This document shows, piece after piece, positions 1 through 11,144 of a DNA stretch of 64,000 nt (position 1 is its first letter; each line of letters starts with the position of its first letter). The stretch lies in the NCBI GenBank assembly GCA_964023205.1, contig OZ026835.1, positions 46,432,595 to 46,496,594 of the forward strand. Reading direction: 5' to 3'. The notes under the pieces are model-generated. The model did no database searches and had not been told where the DNA came from. It worked only from the letters and a program-made list of their open reading frames with translations. The position numbers were made by a program, and so were the translations under genes. The stretch is from Lutraria lutraria (lineage: Eukaryota > Mollusca > Bivalvia > Venerida > Mactridae).

Positions 1-295
1 TACAATTATGTCTCTCCAACTCAACTGTACTCTGGACTGTAGTCAGCCATTCATAACATGACCTTCACATTAAACCTTGGAATGCTGCATGTAAAACATT
101 GTCTGACAGTGGGCGGTTATAGTGCCAAGAAAGTTTACAATTGGCCAAGAGACTTCGAGGTTATGGCCTCAGGAAATTAAATATGGACAAATTATATAAC
201 CTCTATGTGTAGCCCTGATCTTGAGGCCTGACTCAAGGGAGCGGCTCGTACTTGCTACTAAGTTTCATGGTTGGACGAGGGAGATTTCAAATAAA

Positions 296-315
296 AGTCG
301 TCCAACTGGACGACT
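296..315. repeat. Short palindrome AGTCGTCCA-ac-TGGACGACT
   Basis: Two 9-bp arms, AGTCGTCCA (296-304) and TGGACGACT (307-315), are exact reverse complements with a 2-bp spacer. The core AGTCGTCC/GGACGACT is the same as in the longer palindrome at 1137-1168. The two may be related ends or hairpins of an unrecognised non-autonomous element. Confidence 0.7.
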
Positions 316-1136
316 AAGTTTCATAGTCTCAATTCATATTAAATTTTTGCAAGAAAACAAAGTTTTCGATCAGTAAATTAATCATGTTCATCAAATGCCT
401 TACTTTAGCAAGGGAGGTAAATATGCATAGCTATCTCCATAGCAACACTCTTGGTTGGTCAAGTAGTGAAAAGCGCGTAGCCTCGTATGCAGTGTTGCAC
501 CGTTTACAGCATTTTTCATGGTTCTCGAACACAGTCTAAGTTTGTCATGTCATCTCGTCTGTCATTACAAAGCAGATACAATTAAAATCCGTCTCCCGAT
601 CGAGTCTTTTATGATATTTTAAATTGACCATGACGATGCATGCTGTTTGTTTGCATCTATCAGCACCAATTTTAATTGCCCTAAGCTGTGATTCTGCGTC
701 AATGGAATTGAATAAAAATCTATGGTGCTGATCGTATTTTCCGAAAATCGCTATACACTTTACTTGATTAACCACATGTCTTGACTGTATTTATTGAATA
801 TTAACTACAATATAATGTTGCATTAAGCATTATGACCATCAAAAAATTTAAGACTCGTTATTTTTCAAAAACGGTCATTACACTTGTATTTCCATGAAGT
901 ATACATATTTCGGATGAAAATTACGGATAACAGCACCACATGGTGAAATCATGCGTCATCTAAAAGGTGTTTAATATGAACCTATAATTGTAGTATCTTA
1001 TCTTTGATGTGACGAGTAGAAATATATATTTCCACTCTCCTGTTAGAAGCAATATAATGTAACATTCCACAGATGTGAGCAAAGTTAGAAAAAATTTGAG
1101 GACGACTAAACTTTAAGTAAGGACGACCAACATTAT

Positions 1137-1168
1137 GCATTTAGTCGTCCTGCAGGACGACTAAATGC
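1137..1168. repeat. Perfect 32-bp palindrome
   Basis: The left half GCATTTAGTCGTCCTG is followed immediately by its exact reverse complement CAGGACGACTAAATGC, with no spacer. Single copies of the same GGACGAC word lie at about 1100 and 1121. Perfect palindromes of this size are typical of the hairpin or terminal parts of foldback/MITE elements. The assignment to a transposon is inference. Confidence 0.8.
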
Positions 1169-1594
1169 CTTTCAAAAAAAATTTACACCCCTGCAGATGT
1201 AACCGTGTCAAGTTATTTTTCTAGATTAATTATACTTATGAGTATTAGTTAATTATAGTTGTTTGTGAGTATATAGTGTAGTGTCTATTACTAGTTTGGC
1301 TAATCCTGGCCATTTGATTGGCTAATGGTGATGACTGAATCTATTAATAGTTGACAGGTAAATAAATCATTAAGGCATTGCCTTAATCCAAGTTATGGCC
1401 CAGACACCAAATATGGACAGACCAGCCAACGGGAGCAATATCAGTAGGTCTTATAGTTCATGAAGTACCTATATAGATACAATTACAGAGAGAAATGAAG
1501 ATAATGCCTGTTTTATCTGCAGATTTGACTGAATTGTAGTAGCTGATAAATCAATTACATTTAATCCAACATTCTGATAAAATTTAACACTTAC

Positions 1595-1740
1595 TGCTTG
1601 TTTCTGTTGGCAGTGGAATACCATCTTTTTCCCAGGACATTTCAATCGCTACAGGACCAGCACTTGCAGCACATCTAATTTCAGATTTCTTCCCTCGGGT
1701 TCCAGACTGGTTGTGGGACAATTTATTATTTCCAACGCAG
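1595..1740 (-). pseudogene. Ig-like domain exon with apparent 1-base frameshift
   Basis: On the minus strand a TTTCAG acceptor (just above 1740) and a GTAAGT donor (1589-1594) frame a 146-bp exon. One frame reads ...CAASAGPVAIEMSWEKDG..., a typical Ig strand B cysteine and strand C tryptophan. The exon upstream in transcription (2443-2606) ends in phase 1 and enters a different frame, which reads ...TSLEPEGRNLKLD and then hits a stop. That frame resembles the N-terminal exon at 3428-3590 (TGRNLQILC). Both halves look right only if one base is missing near 1676, just before the cysteine. It could be a pseudogene, an indel allele, an assembly error, or an exon of a different splice pattern. Confidence 0.6.
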
Positions 1741-2442
1741 CTGAAATGATATATGTTTTTTTTATGTATTTGGATTTTATTTAGTACAGAGCATTTAAGT
1801 ACTTCTGGTATGCATTCTGTTGGACACATAATTAATGGGTTTTCTTGTAGACATACATTGTTATGTGAATATCAGTGTGGGCAGAGTTGGATGTTATGTG
1901 GCCATACACTGTTAAGTAATACTTATGTGAACAGAGTTGGTAGAGTTGGGTGCTTGTTATGTGAATATTGTTGTGAAGCATGCATGATTTATGGACATAC
2001 TGTATTTTCATGTATTTTCGTTGCCCTCGATTTTCATGGGTTTTACTAAAATGGCTATTTTGTTGGGACGTAAATTTGTGGATTTTGATTTTTTTTAATG
2101 CCTTACCTCTGCATTTAAATTTGTTGGATTTGATTTTGTGGATGAGCCGACCCACGAAATCCACAAAATTATATTCCCAACGAAAATTAATGATGCCAAT
2201 CTGAGAATGAATGCCATTAATGCACTGACTTTGAAGTTTACAGCACAGCTTAAGTATCAATATATAACCGCATTATGCTCTAAAATGTAACATACATACA
2301 TGTATGATTATAAGAGCATGATATATTTATTTATTTCTAAACATTACATAGAAAACTAGAGTATGAAATAAGCTTTATGCTAATAACAGACGTAACTAAT
2401 GTACAAGGATGTAAGAGAGCAAAAGATCACAACATATCTCAC
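1741..2442. other. Intron-like gap between Ig exons
   Basis: This stretch lies between two minus-strand Ig exons. It holds an imperfect direct repeat around 1860-1970 (TTATGTGAA...CAGAGTTGG) and a hairpin element at 2058-2187. No coding signature is seen; open frames on both strands are low-complexity translations. Confidence 0.5.
2058..2187. repeat. Short foldback (MITE-like) hairpin
   Basis: The left arm around 2058-2086 (TTTTGTTGGGACG, then AAATTTGTGGATTT) is repeated in inverted form around 2155-2187 (AAATCCACAAAATTATATTCCCAACG). The arms are about 30 bp with a few mismatches and are separated by about 70 bp. The style matches small dispersed hairpin repeats common in molluscan introns. 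No coding capacity is visible. Confidence 0.6.
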
Positions 2443-2606
2443 CTTTCACTTCAACTTCAAATACGCCAAAATATGGTGGATTATCTCCAACAACAGCACT
2501 ACAATTGTATTTTCCAGCATCTTCTTGCTTAATATCGTCAATATTCAGATATACACTCCCTTTATACTCATCTGTATTTCTGTTGGGTCGTATGTAAGGA
2601 CTAATA
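2443..2606 (-). CDS. Ig-like domain exon, C-terminal half
   Basis: A TTTTTAG acceptor and a GTGAGA donor frame a 164-bp minus-strand exon. It encodes the second half of an Ig fold: YLNIDDIKQEDAGKYNCSAV contains the D-x-G-x-Y-x-C signature of strands E-F, followed by a strand G ending EVEVKG. It starts in phase 2 and ends in phase 1. The exon at 3428-3590 ends in phase 2, so the two join without a break into one Ig domain of usual length, split by an intron. Such domains occur in secreted or cell-surface recognition and adhesion proteins. The parent protein cannot be named from this window. Confidence 0.8.
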
Positions 2607-2654
2607 CTAAAAATAAATTTAATCAATGAAATCTTTCAGACAAATAAAATATAA

Positions 2655-3195
2655 CAAGAGGGCCATGATTGCCCTTTATCGCTCACCAGATAAAAGACTC
2701 TTAGAGAAAATTATCATGAGCCTTTGTAAATTTTGCTCCTATGGCAATAATTAAAACAAACTTGGTAGATGTCCACCAGACAATGCTACACACAAAAATG
2801 TAAGCTCTAGGCCTTGAGGTTGTGGACATGAATATTTTCTAGTTTCCTATCTAAGCCTATATAAATCATGTGAACCCATTTTCACCCTGGGGCCATACTT
2901 TAATAACAGACTTGGTAGAGGACCACTAGACAATGCAACATACCAAATATCTAAGCTCTAGACCCTGTGGTTTTGGACAAAAAGATTTTTAAAGTTTTTC
3001 CTATTGGTTGCCATGGCAACCAGAGTTTTTAATAAATTAATTTTTTAAGGAACAAGGAACATCCATGTTAAGTTTCGTTGAAATTGGCCAACTGGTTAAG
3101 AAGAAGATTTTGTTTAAAGCAATTGTTGACGCGCACGCACACGCATGCACACATACACAGACGATGGACATTACGCAATCACAATAGCCTATAAA
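2655..3195 (+). repeat. Old, short copy of dispersed repeat family R1
   Basis: It begins with CAAGAGGGCCATGAT and contains two modules with the R1 signature (GGTAGAGG...CCACTAGACAATGC, then CTCTAG.CC.TGTGGTTT). It ends near a GACG-rich stretch and CAATCACAATAG, before the terminal GTGAGCT seen in full copies. It lies in the intron between the two exons of one Ig domain. It is more diverged than the copies at 4619 and 7767, so probably an older insertion. Confidence 0.7.
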
Positions 3196-3427
3196 AAAAA
3201 CAGAAGTCTTTGTCAAAAGCAATAGGGATCATCTACATGTGATGACCAATCTTCTAAAACAAATCTGAAAAGCTTAGGCCAAATCATTCTCTAGTTATTG
3301 GTCGGACAAGGTTTGGTTACGGACCAACCTATCAAGAGACCAATATGACTGTGCAAAGCAATATACGATCTGTTCTTCAAAAGCAGGCATAAAAGTACAT
3401 TGACCACTAGTTTTCTCTATAACTTAC

Positions 3428-3590
3428 CCGGAGTTTTTGTTGGTAATGACATTGCCAGCTTTGTCTTTCCAAGTAAACACAGCACCTTCAGTATTTATAT
3501 CTGATACTGACAATGCGCACAAAATTTGCAAATTCCGCCCCGTATCCACTGTACTCGGATTCAAGTTGTATGGAAAAACAATCTGAGGTT
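3428..3590 (-). CDS. Ig-like domain exon, N-terminal half
   Basis: A TTTTCAG acceptor (3591-3597) and a GTAAGT donor (3422-3427) delimit a 163-bp minus-strand exon. It reads PQIVFPYNLNPSTVDTGRNL, then QILCALSVSD and FTWKDKAGN, which gives the strand B cysteine and strand C tryptophan of an Ig domain. It starts in phase 1 and ends in phase 2, matching the next exon at 2443-2606. No signal peptide or upstream exon was found with confidence. Confidence 0.8.
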
Positions 3591-4618
3591 CTGAAAATAT
3601 AAATCAATATTGACAAATATATTATAACTATTCAATCATTACCACGGAAGTTAGGCTGAAAATAAAAATAAGTTTGTTTTTGCCCCGATCCTAGCAAATA
3701 AATTTTGGAGGCATTTTTTACTCTTAATTCACATTACAGCAAAAAAAATCCTTGCCTACCTACTCAGTGCTATAGTCACTTGTCGGAGCACTCCAAACAA
3801 ACTTTAATTTGAGCCTTAATGTGTGATCATCACATATTCGATGTAATACAGTAAAATTATTATTATCTTTTGCATGATAAAAGACCTATTTTCCCTCCTG
3901 CAATAGCAAATTAGACCCAAGGAAGTATTTCAATACAGCTTTTGTGGGCCCAACCCAAGATGTCATATTTCAGTACAGCTGGGTTTGTTGGCCTATCAGT
4001 TATGCACATATAAGTTAACTGGAGAAAATATTCTCACATTATAGGAATTACATAAGGGATCTAAGGAGACTAGGTCATTGTGAAGGTCAAACACTTACCA
4101 TTAATAGCATGAGTATAAGTCTCATAAGCTGGATATGATTATGAGGCAGAACTCATTTATTTTGTTTATCCATACAGGAACAGGGTGAGTGCCAATGAAT
4201 TACCTAGTGTCAGTGAGACCATCCAGTGTATAAACAAATATAATCAACCACTTGAAGAAGGTGATGAAAAATAATCGCAAACCATCACCTTATAGTTCAC
4301 AGAATGCTATTAAACAGATAGAAAACTTAACCATCTCAGAATAATCTGTAATTTATTGATCACCAAAGATTCTCACTGTATTGTTTAAATTCACTTACAA
4401 AAGTTTTCTCCAGTAATAGCAAACAGCTAACAAAACTAGAATAAGGAGAAATTTCAAATTTCTTATTAAGCAAACCAGCATATTGGTGATAAAATTAAGT
4501 TATATAACCATGAAATGTCAAAATAACTTGCAGCCCATAAAGAAAACCCTGTTGCACATCAGCACATATTTTGTAGCAATGCACAATTTGGAAGTTTAAA
4601 AGCAATGTAAATTCATAA
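3591..4618. other. Non-coding gap upstream of Ig exons
   Basis: AT-rich sequence with no recognisable exon, transposon coding region or tandem repeat. It is probably an intron or 5' flank of the minus-strand Ig gene. Confidence 0.5.
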
Positions 4619-5729
4619 CAAGAGGGCCATGATGGCCCTATAAATGCTCACCAGGAGAAAAGGTCATTTGGAGATTAACATTGTTGAAGTTTTCTATACG
4701 AGTCTAAGTAAGATCAAGTGACCCATCTGGGCCGTTTTTTATCCCATGGCCATTATATGAACAGATTTAAAAGAGGTCCATTAGACAAAGCTAGATACCA
4801 AATATCTTAGCTCTCGGCCTTGTGGTTTCGGAGAAGATTTTTTAAAATTTTCCTATATAATATAGAATTAACCCCAGGGCAGGGCTAATTTTGACCCCGG
4901 GGCCATAATTTGAACAAACTTGGTAGAGGTCCACTACACAATGCCACATACAAAATATCTAAGCTCTAGGCCTTGTGGTTTCGGAGAAGAAGATTTTTTA
5001 AATTTTCCTATATAAGTCTATATAAATCAAGTGACCCCCGGAGCGGGGCCAATTTTGACCCTAGGGCAATAATTTGAACAAACTTGGTAGAGGTCCACTA
5101 GACAATGCTACATACCAAATATCTTAGCTCTAGGCCTTGTGGTTTCGGAGAAGAAGATTTTTAAAATTTTCCTATATAAAATAGAATAAACCCCAGGGCA
5201 GGGCCAATTTTGACCCTAGGGCAATAATTTGAACAAACTTGGTAGAGGTCCACTAGATAATGCTACATACCAAATATCTTAGCTCTAGGCCTTGTGGTTT
5301 TTGACAAGAAGATTTTTTAAATTTCCTATATAAGTCTATGTAAAATCAAGTTACCCCTGGGGCGGAGCCAATTTTGACCCTAGGGGAATAATTTGAACAA
5401 TCTTTGTAGAGTTCCATTAGACAATGCTACATACCAAATATCTAAGCTCTAGGCCCTGTGGTTTCAGACAAGAAGATTTTTTAAGTTTTTTAAATTTGTT
5501 GCCATAGCAACCATAATTTTTAATGAAATTTAATTTTTTGAACAACTTTGAAAGGGGACCACCCAAGGATCATTCCAGCCAAGTTTGGTTGCAATCGGCA
5601 TAGCGGTGTAGGAGGAGATGTTGTTTTAAGTAAACATGGACGCCACGTATTCGTAACGACGCACGACGCACGATGGATGCAGGGCGATCACAAAAGCTCA
5701 CCCTGAGCACATTCGTGCTCTGGTGAGCT
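4619..5729 (+). mobile_element. Dispersed repeat family R1, near-complete copy
   Basis: This 1.1-kb element starts CAAGAGGGCCATGATGGCCC and ends GTGAGCT. Its body is an imperfect tandem array of modules about 155-165 bp long: the word TGAACAAACTTGGTAGAGG or a close variant recurs at 4911, 5075, 5230 and 5394. The 3' end forms a strong stem-loop: the arm at 5695-5710 (AGCTCACCCTGAGCAC) pairs with 5715-5729 (GTGCTCTGGTGAGCT) around a 4-base loop. No protein is encoded; any frames are shadows. A second copy is at 7767-8952. The 3' hairpin recalls Helitron-like ends, but I cannot confirm that class. Confidence 0.75.
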
Positions 5730-5731
5730 AA

Positions 5732-6890
5732 CAAGAGGGCCAAAATGGCCCTATATCGCTCACATGACAATCACTGTTCACTCATTAAAACATTGTTTTG
5801 AACCGGTGACCTAGTTTTTGACCCCAGTCCACCTATGTTCGAATTTGTCTTACATATCATTAAGACAAACAGTCTGACTAGGTTTGGTGAAGATACGATC
5901 AAAATTTGACATCTACAGTGTTAATAAGGTTTACCTAAGATTTGGCCTTGTGACCTGGTTTTTGACCCTAGGTGACCCATATTTGAACTTGTCCTTAATA
6001 TCATTAAGACAAACAATCTGACAAGGTTTGGCCAAGATCCAATCAAAACAATGACATTTAGAGCTTTTACAAGATTTTTACCTAAGATTTGACCTTGTGA
6101 CCCAGTTTTTGAACCCGGCTGACCCATGTTCATCCTTGACCCACATATCATTGAGGCAAACATTTTGACAATGTTTGGTGAAGATCCAATTAAAACTGTG
6201 ACATCTACAGTGTTAACAAAGTTTTCCTAAGATTTGACCTGGTGACCTAGTTATTGACCCCAGATGACCCATATTTATACTTGACCGTTATATCATTAAA
6301 ACAAATATTTTGACAAAGTTTGGTGAAGATCCAAAAATAACTGTGAAATCTACAGTGTTAACATGGTTTTTCATAAGATTTGACCTAGCGACCTAGCTTT
6401 TGACCCAAGATGACCCATGTTCGAACTCGTCCAAGATATTATGAAGACAAACATTCTGACACAGGTTCTATGATCATCCAATCAAAACAGTGACTTCTAG
6501 AGTGTTCACAAGGTTTTCCAGCAATTTGCCCTAGTGACCTAATTTTACTACAGAAATTACCCATTTTCAAAATTGACCTACATATTATTAAAATAAACAT
6601 TCTGACAAAGTTTCATGAAGATAAATTCAAAACAGTGATTTCTAAAGTGTTCACAAGGTTTTCCCTTATTTGGCCCTGGTGACCTAGTTTTTGACCCCAA
6701 ATGGCCCAATATCGAACTCGTCCGAGATTTTGTTAATATTAACGTTCTGACCCAGTTTTGCTAAAATTGAGCCAAAAATGTGGCCCCTAGTGTGGTCACA
6801 ACAAAGTTTGACGACACACACCGCACGACGCATGACGCACGATGTCGGACGGAGAGTGATCCTAATAGCTCACTTTGTGACATGAGAGCT
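5732..6890 (+). mobile_element. Dispersed repeat family R2, first copy
   Basis: It starts with the same CAAGAGGGCC word as R1 and ends GAGAGCT after a GACGACGCACGACGC-like GC-rich stretch. The body consists of about seven imperfect modules near 145 bp, each with GACCTAGTTTTTGACCC, a CAT(T/A)AAGACAAACA word and GTTTGGTGAAGATCCAATCA or variants. It abuts the R1 copy with only AA between. It is non-coding. The near-identical copy at 15663-16824 shows that this is one mobile unit with these borders. Confidence 0.75.
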
Positions 6891-6895
6891 AAAAA

Positions 6896-7125
6896 TGTCT
6901 TTTTTTTTTAAACACAATGACCCTGTGACCTTGACCTTTGACATACTGACCTGAAAATGCACAGGTCCTGTAGAGGTTGTCATGAGGAACCTACATATGA
7001 AGTTTGATGGATGTAGGTGCAGGCGTTTTGATTTTATAGGCAAGGTTAAAGTTTGGTACAAACAGACAGACAAACAGAGAGGCCAAAAATAATATGCCCC
7101 CGATCTATCGATATGGGGGCATAAA
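6896..7125. repeat. Dispersed repeat ending in a GCCCCC hairpin
   Basis: This segment has the TGACCTTGACCTTTGAC start seen in many marine-invertebrate repeats and ends with the inverted arms TATGCCCCC (7093-7101) and GGGGGCATA (7115-7123). A run of T and a CAGACAGACAAACAGAGAGG stretch lie inside. Minus-strand open frames across it show no domain. I call it a non-autonomous repeat; its class is unknown to me. Confidence 0.55.
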
Positions 7126-7515
7126 CAAAAGAATAAAAAAGTCCTATAATGCTAAAATGCCTATCTGAATCCTACATTTTGTGAAATGCACGTTGACGCG
7201 ACGTCATTTCTGTTGTTATGATTTATTTATTATCCTGAAGAAGCCAATGCGGCGAATTGTAGATGGAATAAATTAATCGTTTTTCGTGTTTTGGAATTTT
7301 TTTATCTTTATTGATTACAGAAGGTTTTATAAAATTCTGCGGTTAGACCGTCCATCCCTGGGCTTTTATTTGACTTCATAAATTTTAATGCTATTTCGGC
7401 ATCCTCATTTATGAGGAGGCCTTCACATAAGTCTGTGTCATGTGAGGATAGTTTGCGATCACATTCCACGTTTATCAGATGATTTTGTATTTAGATTGAC
7501 TTATATTTTTTTATG
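7126..7515. other. Non-coding gap, nothing recognised
   Basis: AT-rich sequence between the hairpin-ended repeat and the left end of the mariner relic. No open frame with a domain signature and no tandem structure seen. Confidence 0.4.
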
Positions 7516-7766
7516 TACGAGGGGCTATCCAAAAGTTCGTGGACAGTCTCAATAATTTCTAAATTTGACGTTTAAATATTCTAATACTTGCAATAAATAA
7601 ACTATATTTCAATGTTGACATGTTGCATATTTGTTTTATCAATCCAAATAAAAGCATGTGTATTATAGTTACTATGGCAACACGGGTGTCCGTTTAGTGC
7701 GGCAGCTCCAAAGACTGCATTAGTTTCTGTTGCTAAGACCTAATAACAAACATTTACATTATCAAA

Positions 7767-8952
7767 CAAGAGGGCCATGATGGCCCTGTAAATGCTCACC
7801 AGGAGAAAAGGTCATTTGGAGATTAACATTGTTGAAGTTTTCTATACGAGTCTAAGTAAGATCAAGTGACCCATCTGGGCCGTTTTCTATCCCATGGCCA
7901 TTATATGAACAGATTTAAAAGAGGTCCATTAGACAAAGCTAGATACCAAATATCTTAGCTCTCGGCCTTGTGGTTTCGGAGAAGATTTTTTAAAATTTTC
8001 CTATATAAAATAGAATAAACCCCAGGGCAGGGCTAATTTTGACCCCGGGGCCAAAATTTGAACAAACTTGGTAGAGGTCCACTAGACAATGCCACATACA
8101 AAATATCTAAGCTCTAGGCCTTGCGGTTTCGGAGAAGAAGATTTTTTTAATTTTCCTATATAAGTCTATATAAATCAAGTGACCCCCGGGGCAGGGCCAA
8201 TTTTGACCCTAGGGCAATAATTTGAACGAACTTGGTAGAGGTCCACTAGACAATGCTACATACCAAATATCTTAGCTCTAGGCCTTGTGGTTTTGGAGAA
8301 GAAGATTTTTTAAATTTTCCTATATAAAATAGAATAAACCCCAGAGCAGGGCCAATTTTGACCCTAGGGCAATAATTTGAACAAACTTGGTAGAGGTCCA
8401 CTAGACAATGCTACATACCAAATATCTTAGCTCTAGGCCTTTTGGTTTCGGTTTATAAGTCTATATAAATCAAGTGACCCTCGGGGCGGGGCCAATTTTG
8501 ACCCTAGGGCAATAATTTCAACAAACTTGGTAGAGGTCCACTAGACTATGCTACACACCAAATATCAAAGCTCTAGGCATTGTAGTTTTTCACAAGAAGA
8601 TTTTTTTCAAATTTCTTATATAAGTCTATGTAAAATCAAGTTACCCCCGGGGCGGAGCCAATTTTGACCCCAGGGGAATAATTTGAACAAACTTTGTAGA
8701 GTTCCATTAGACAATGCTACATACCAAATATCTTAGCTCTAGGCCCTGTGGTTTCAGACAAGAAGATTTTTTAAGTTTTTTCTATTTGTTGCCATAGCAA
8801 CCAGAATTTTTCATGAAATTTAATTTTTTGAACAACTTTGAAAGGGGACCACCCAAGGATCATTCCAGCAAAGTTTGGTTGCAATCGGCATAGCGGTGTA
8901 GGAGGAGATGTTGTTTTAAGTAAACATGGACACATTCGAGCTCTGGTGAGCT
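7767..8952 (+). mobile_element. Dispersed repeat family R1, second copy
   Basis: It is almost the same sequence as the copy at 4619-5729, with the same CAAGAGGGCC start, the same tandem modules and the same GTGAGCT end. One extra module is present in the middle, near 8460-8600. The segment before the 3' hairpin is deleted (after AAACATGGAC at about 8930), so one hairpin arm is missing. It lies inside the 5' part of a mariner relic. Confidence 0.75.
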
Positions 8953-9080
8953 AAAAACGCGCTAAAACATTACCACGTTTATTTGACGTAACTGTCCATT
9001 CATGACGTCATTTCAAATCAAAGTTTGGGTGTGTCTGCAGTGAATAACGTATCATAATTCAAACGTGACACAACTCGAAA

Positions 9081-10126
9081 ATGACGCCTGAAGACAAATT
9101 GAAACAACGCGCAATCATACAATTCTGTTGCAATCTCGGTAAAACACCAACACAGACTATGGGAATGATATCAGAGGCTTCTGGAAAGTCTAAGGTGGCC
9201 TGCTCGTTAGTCTACAAGTGGCATAAAAGGTTCAGCGAAGGACGTGAGACAGTTAGAGATGATGAACGCACTGGACGACCAACCACTAAAAGCAACGTTG
9301 AGCTCGTTCGGGACGTTGTGAACAGGGACAGACGCATAACATTACATGAAATAGCGTCTATATCAGACATGGGATAAGGCACAGTTCAACGGATTGTGAT
9401 AGAAGAACTTTAAATGAGTCGTGTGAGTGCGAGGTGGGTGCCACGACTGTTAAAAGACCATGAAATGGAAAAACGCACTTCAGCTTCTTCAGCATTTTTG
9501 CGACGGTTTAAAATGGAGGGAGAGGATTTTTTGCCACGCATTGTAACAACGGACGAAACCTGGTTGTATCATTATGACCCTGAAACGAAACAACAGTCAT
9601 CACAGTTGAAGTCGGTACATTCCCCACCCCCGAAGAAAGCAAGAAGTAGCAGATCGATGGGTAAATGTTCATTATCTTCTTCGATATGCAGGGAATCATC
9701 CTTAGTCACCCAGTTCCGTCCGGGCAGTCCATTACAGCCAATTATTATTCTAAGGTAAGTAAACAGAATTTTACTTTTTCTAACATGTAATATCATGTTG
9801 ATTGCAGATTTTACCATTTAACTATTGAAGTATATATGCTCTTAAAGCATGACATTTTATGTAAATCTGTCTCACACTGTGCATTTTTTTATTATTGTTA
9901 TAAGCGACCCGATGGTTACCAGGGCCGAATGATATTTCACCAGGATAATGCACCAGCACATTCGTCCTGTGAGGTGCAGACAACTATTCAGATTCAGATG
10001 GAAGCTGAAATTCTTCAACATCCCCCATATTCGCCGGATCTTGCTCCGTGTGATTTCGCCTTATTTCCAAGGTTGAAATCTGAGCTCAAGGGACGGCGTT
10101 TCGAAAGCTTGGACGAGTTACATAAG
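9081..10126 (+). pseudogene. Mariner transposase pseudogene
   Basis: Residues 1-98 from the ATG at 9081 match the mariner N-terminal helix-turn-helix region (FCCNLGKTPTQT, VYKWHKRFSEGRE, DDERTGRP). In-frame TAA codons fall at about 9374 and 9411. The same frame resumes with SRVSARWVPRLL and the first catalytic motif TTDETWLYHYDPETKQQSS. A frameshift near 9660 moves the reading to FFDMQG and GQSITANYYSK. After a break, DGYQGRMIFHQDNAPAHSS and PPYSPDLAPCDFALFP supply the other two catalytic aspartates, with 35 residues between HQD and PCD against the usual 34 of mariners. The C-terminus is lost after LDELHK. The break at 9755-9904 has GTAAGT...ATAAG borders and is in phase, so it might be read as an intron, but decay is the simpler view. 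Confidence 0.85.
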
Positions 10127-11144
10127 GTATCTAAGTATAATCAAGTATACATGTTTTTCATTGTACATTTACATGTATTTTCATTATCATAAGATCATTG
10201 TACAGCCAATGTAAATAATTTAATTCATTTGGCAAAGATTTACTGTTAAAGTTAAAAGCCAATAAAACATTTGACTTTGACAATAAGTACTTGTACTGAC
10301 TTAAGTTGCATATTTTCGGTTTATTAATACACATTTTCAGATACATTAAACTCAACATTTATGAATTTGCAAGGATCAAATCATGAATATTGGTGAAAAT
10401 AAAACTAACGCAAATAAAACCAGTTCTACAGTAATCATTTTAGACATAAAAAGATTATGCTAAGCACTATATATGATGCAGTTTCTGTACTATGGCACTT
10501 TAGGTATACAGTCAAACATTTGCTTACGGCCATCTATACAGTTCAATTTTTAGGTCAGCAATGTTATTGTATACATGGACGATCCCATTTGTAAATGTTC
10601 ATGACTCTGGTGAATGACTCTTTACTACGGATTTAAACTTATTTTGGCAATCATTTAACAGTGATTACCTTTACAATGGTATCGTCCAATATTCGACCTT
10701 GACTACAAGAAAATTGAACTATAGTCATCTAGTATTAGTCATTCATAAGTTCTAAAGAGAGTATTGACAAAATTGAAGTGAAAAAGACAACTCTTCGCCT
10801 TCTTAGCTGGGCACTTTAGTAACAGCTAGGTCAGAACACTTATCAGATAATTGCTGTCACTGTTTAAACAAAGTACATTTTCTCATAATTCATGAAAATA
10901 AGGCTTACTTTTGAGATACAGCTAGTTGAATTAATAATACAATAAAATCTTCGATAATAAGCCCATCTTTGGGACCAAAATAAATTAACTCCAATTCATT
11001 TCAAATTTAGGTTAGTCCGGCAACGACCTGTAAATGATCAAAGATCAGCTAAGTCCATTCTGTAGGGTGAATGGCATTTTGAAATGTTTCGGTGGATTCT
11101 GTAAGATATAAATATCAGTTATATGTCCGTTTTAGCTGAGATTA
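10127..11144. other. Non-coding AT-rich gap, nothing recognised
   Basis: No exon, transposon end or tandem repeat could be supported here. I searched it for the missing right end of the mariner relic (complement of TACGAGGG) and did not find it. Confidence 0.45.

Larger units (their letters stand above)
1..1594. other. Non-coding stretch, no gene seen
   Basis: I see no exon with a recognisable domain and no transposon coding sequence here. The open frames are short and lack protein-family signatures. The word GGACGACTAA and its complement recur around 296-316, 1100-1110 and 1137-1168, partly as palindromes listed separately. If the Ig-exon gene to the right continues, its later minus-strand exons would lie here or beyond the left edge, but I could not find a matching Ig C-terminal exon. 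Confidence 0.5.
7516..10126 (+). mobile_element. Mariner-like transposon relic, split by an R1 insertion
   Basis: The left end TACGAGGGGCTATCCAAAAG at 7516 is a typical mariner terminal repeat start. About 250 bp in, an R1 element (7767-8952) interrupts it. The 5' untranslated part resumes at 8953 and the transposase begins at 9081. No matching right terminal repeat was found after 10126, so the 3' end is deleted or too diverged. The order of events is clear: mariner first, R1 later. Confidence 0.65.

Noticed and set aside
5570..6163. Minus-strand open frames across R1 and R2 repeats (also 15896-16531)
   Set aside because: They translate tandem, dispersed repeat modules (the same residues recur in copies) and carry no domain.
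9508..9817. Minus-strand frames over the first mariner relic
   Set aside because: They are shadows of the plus-strand transposase motifs TDETW and QSITANYYSK.
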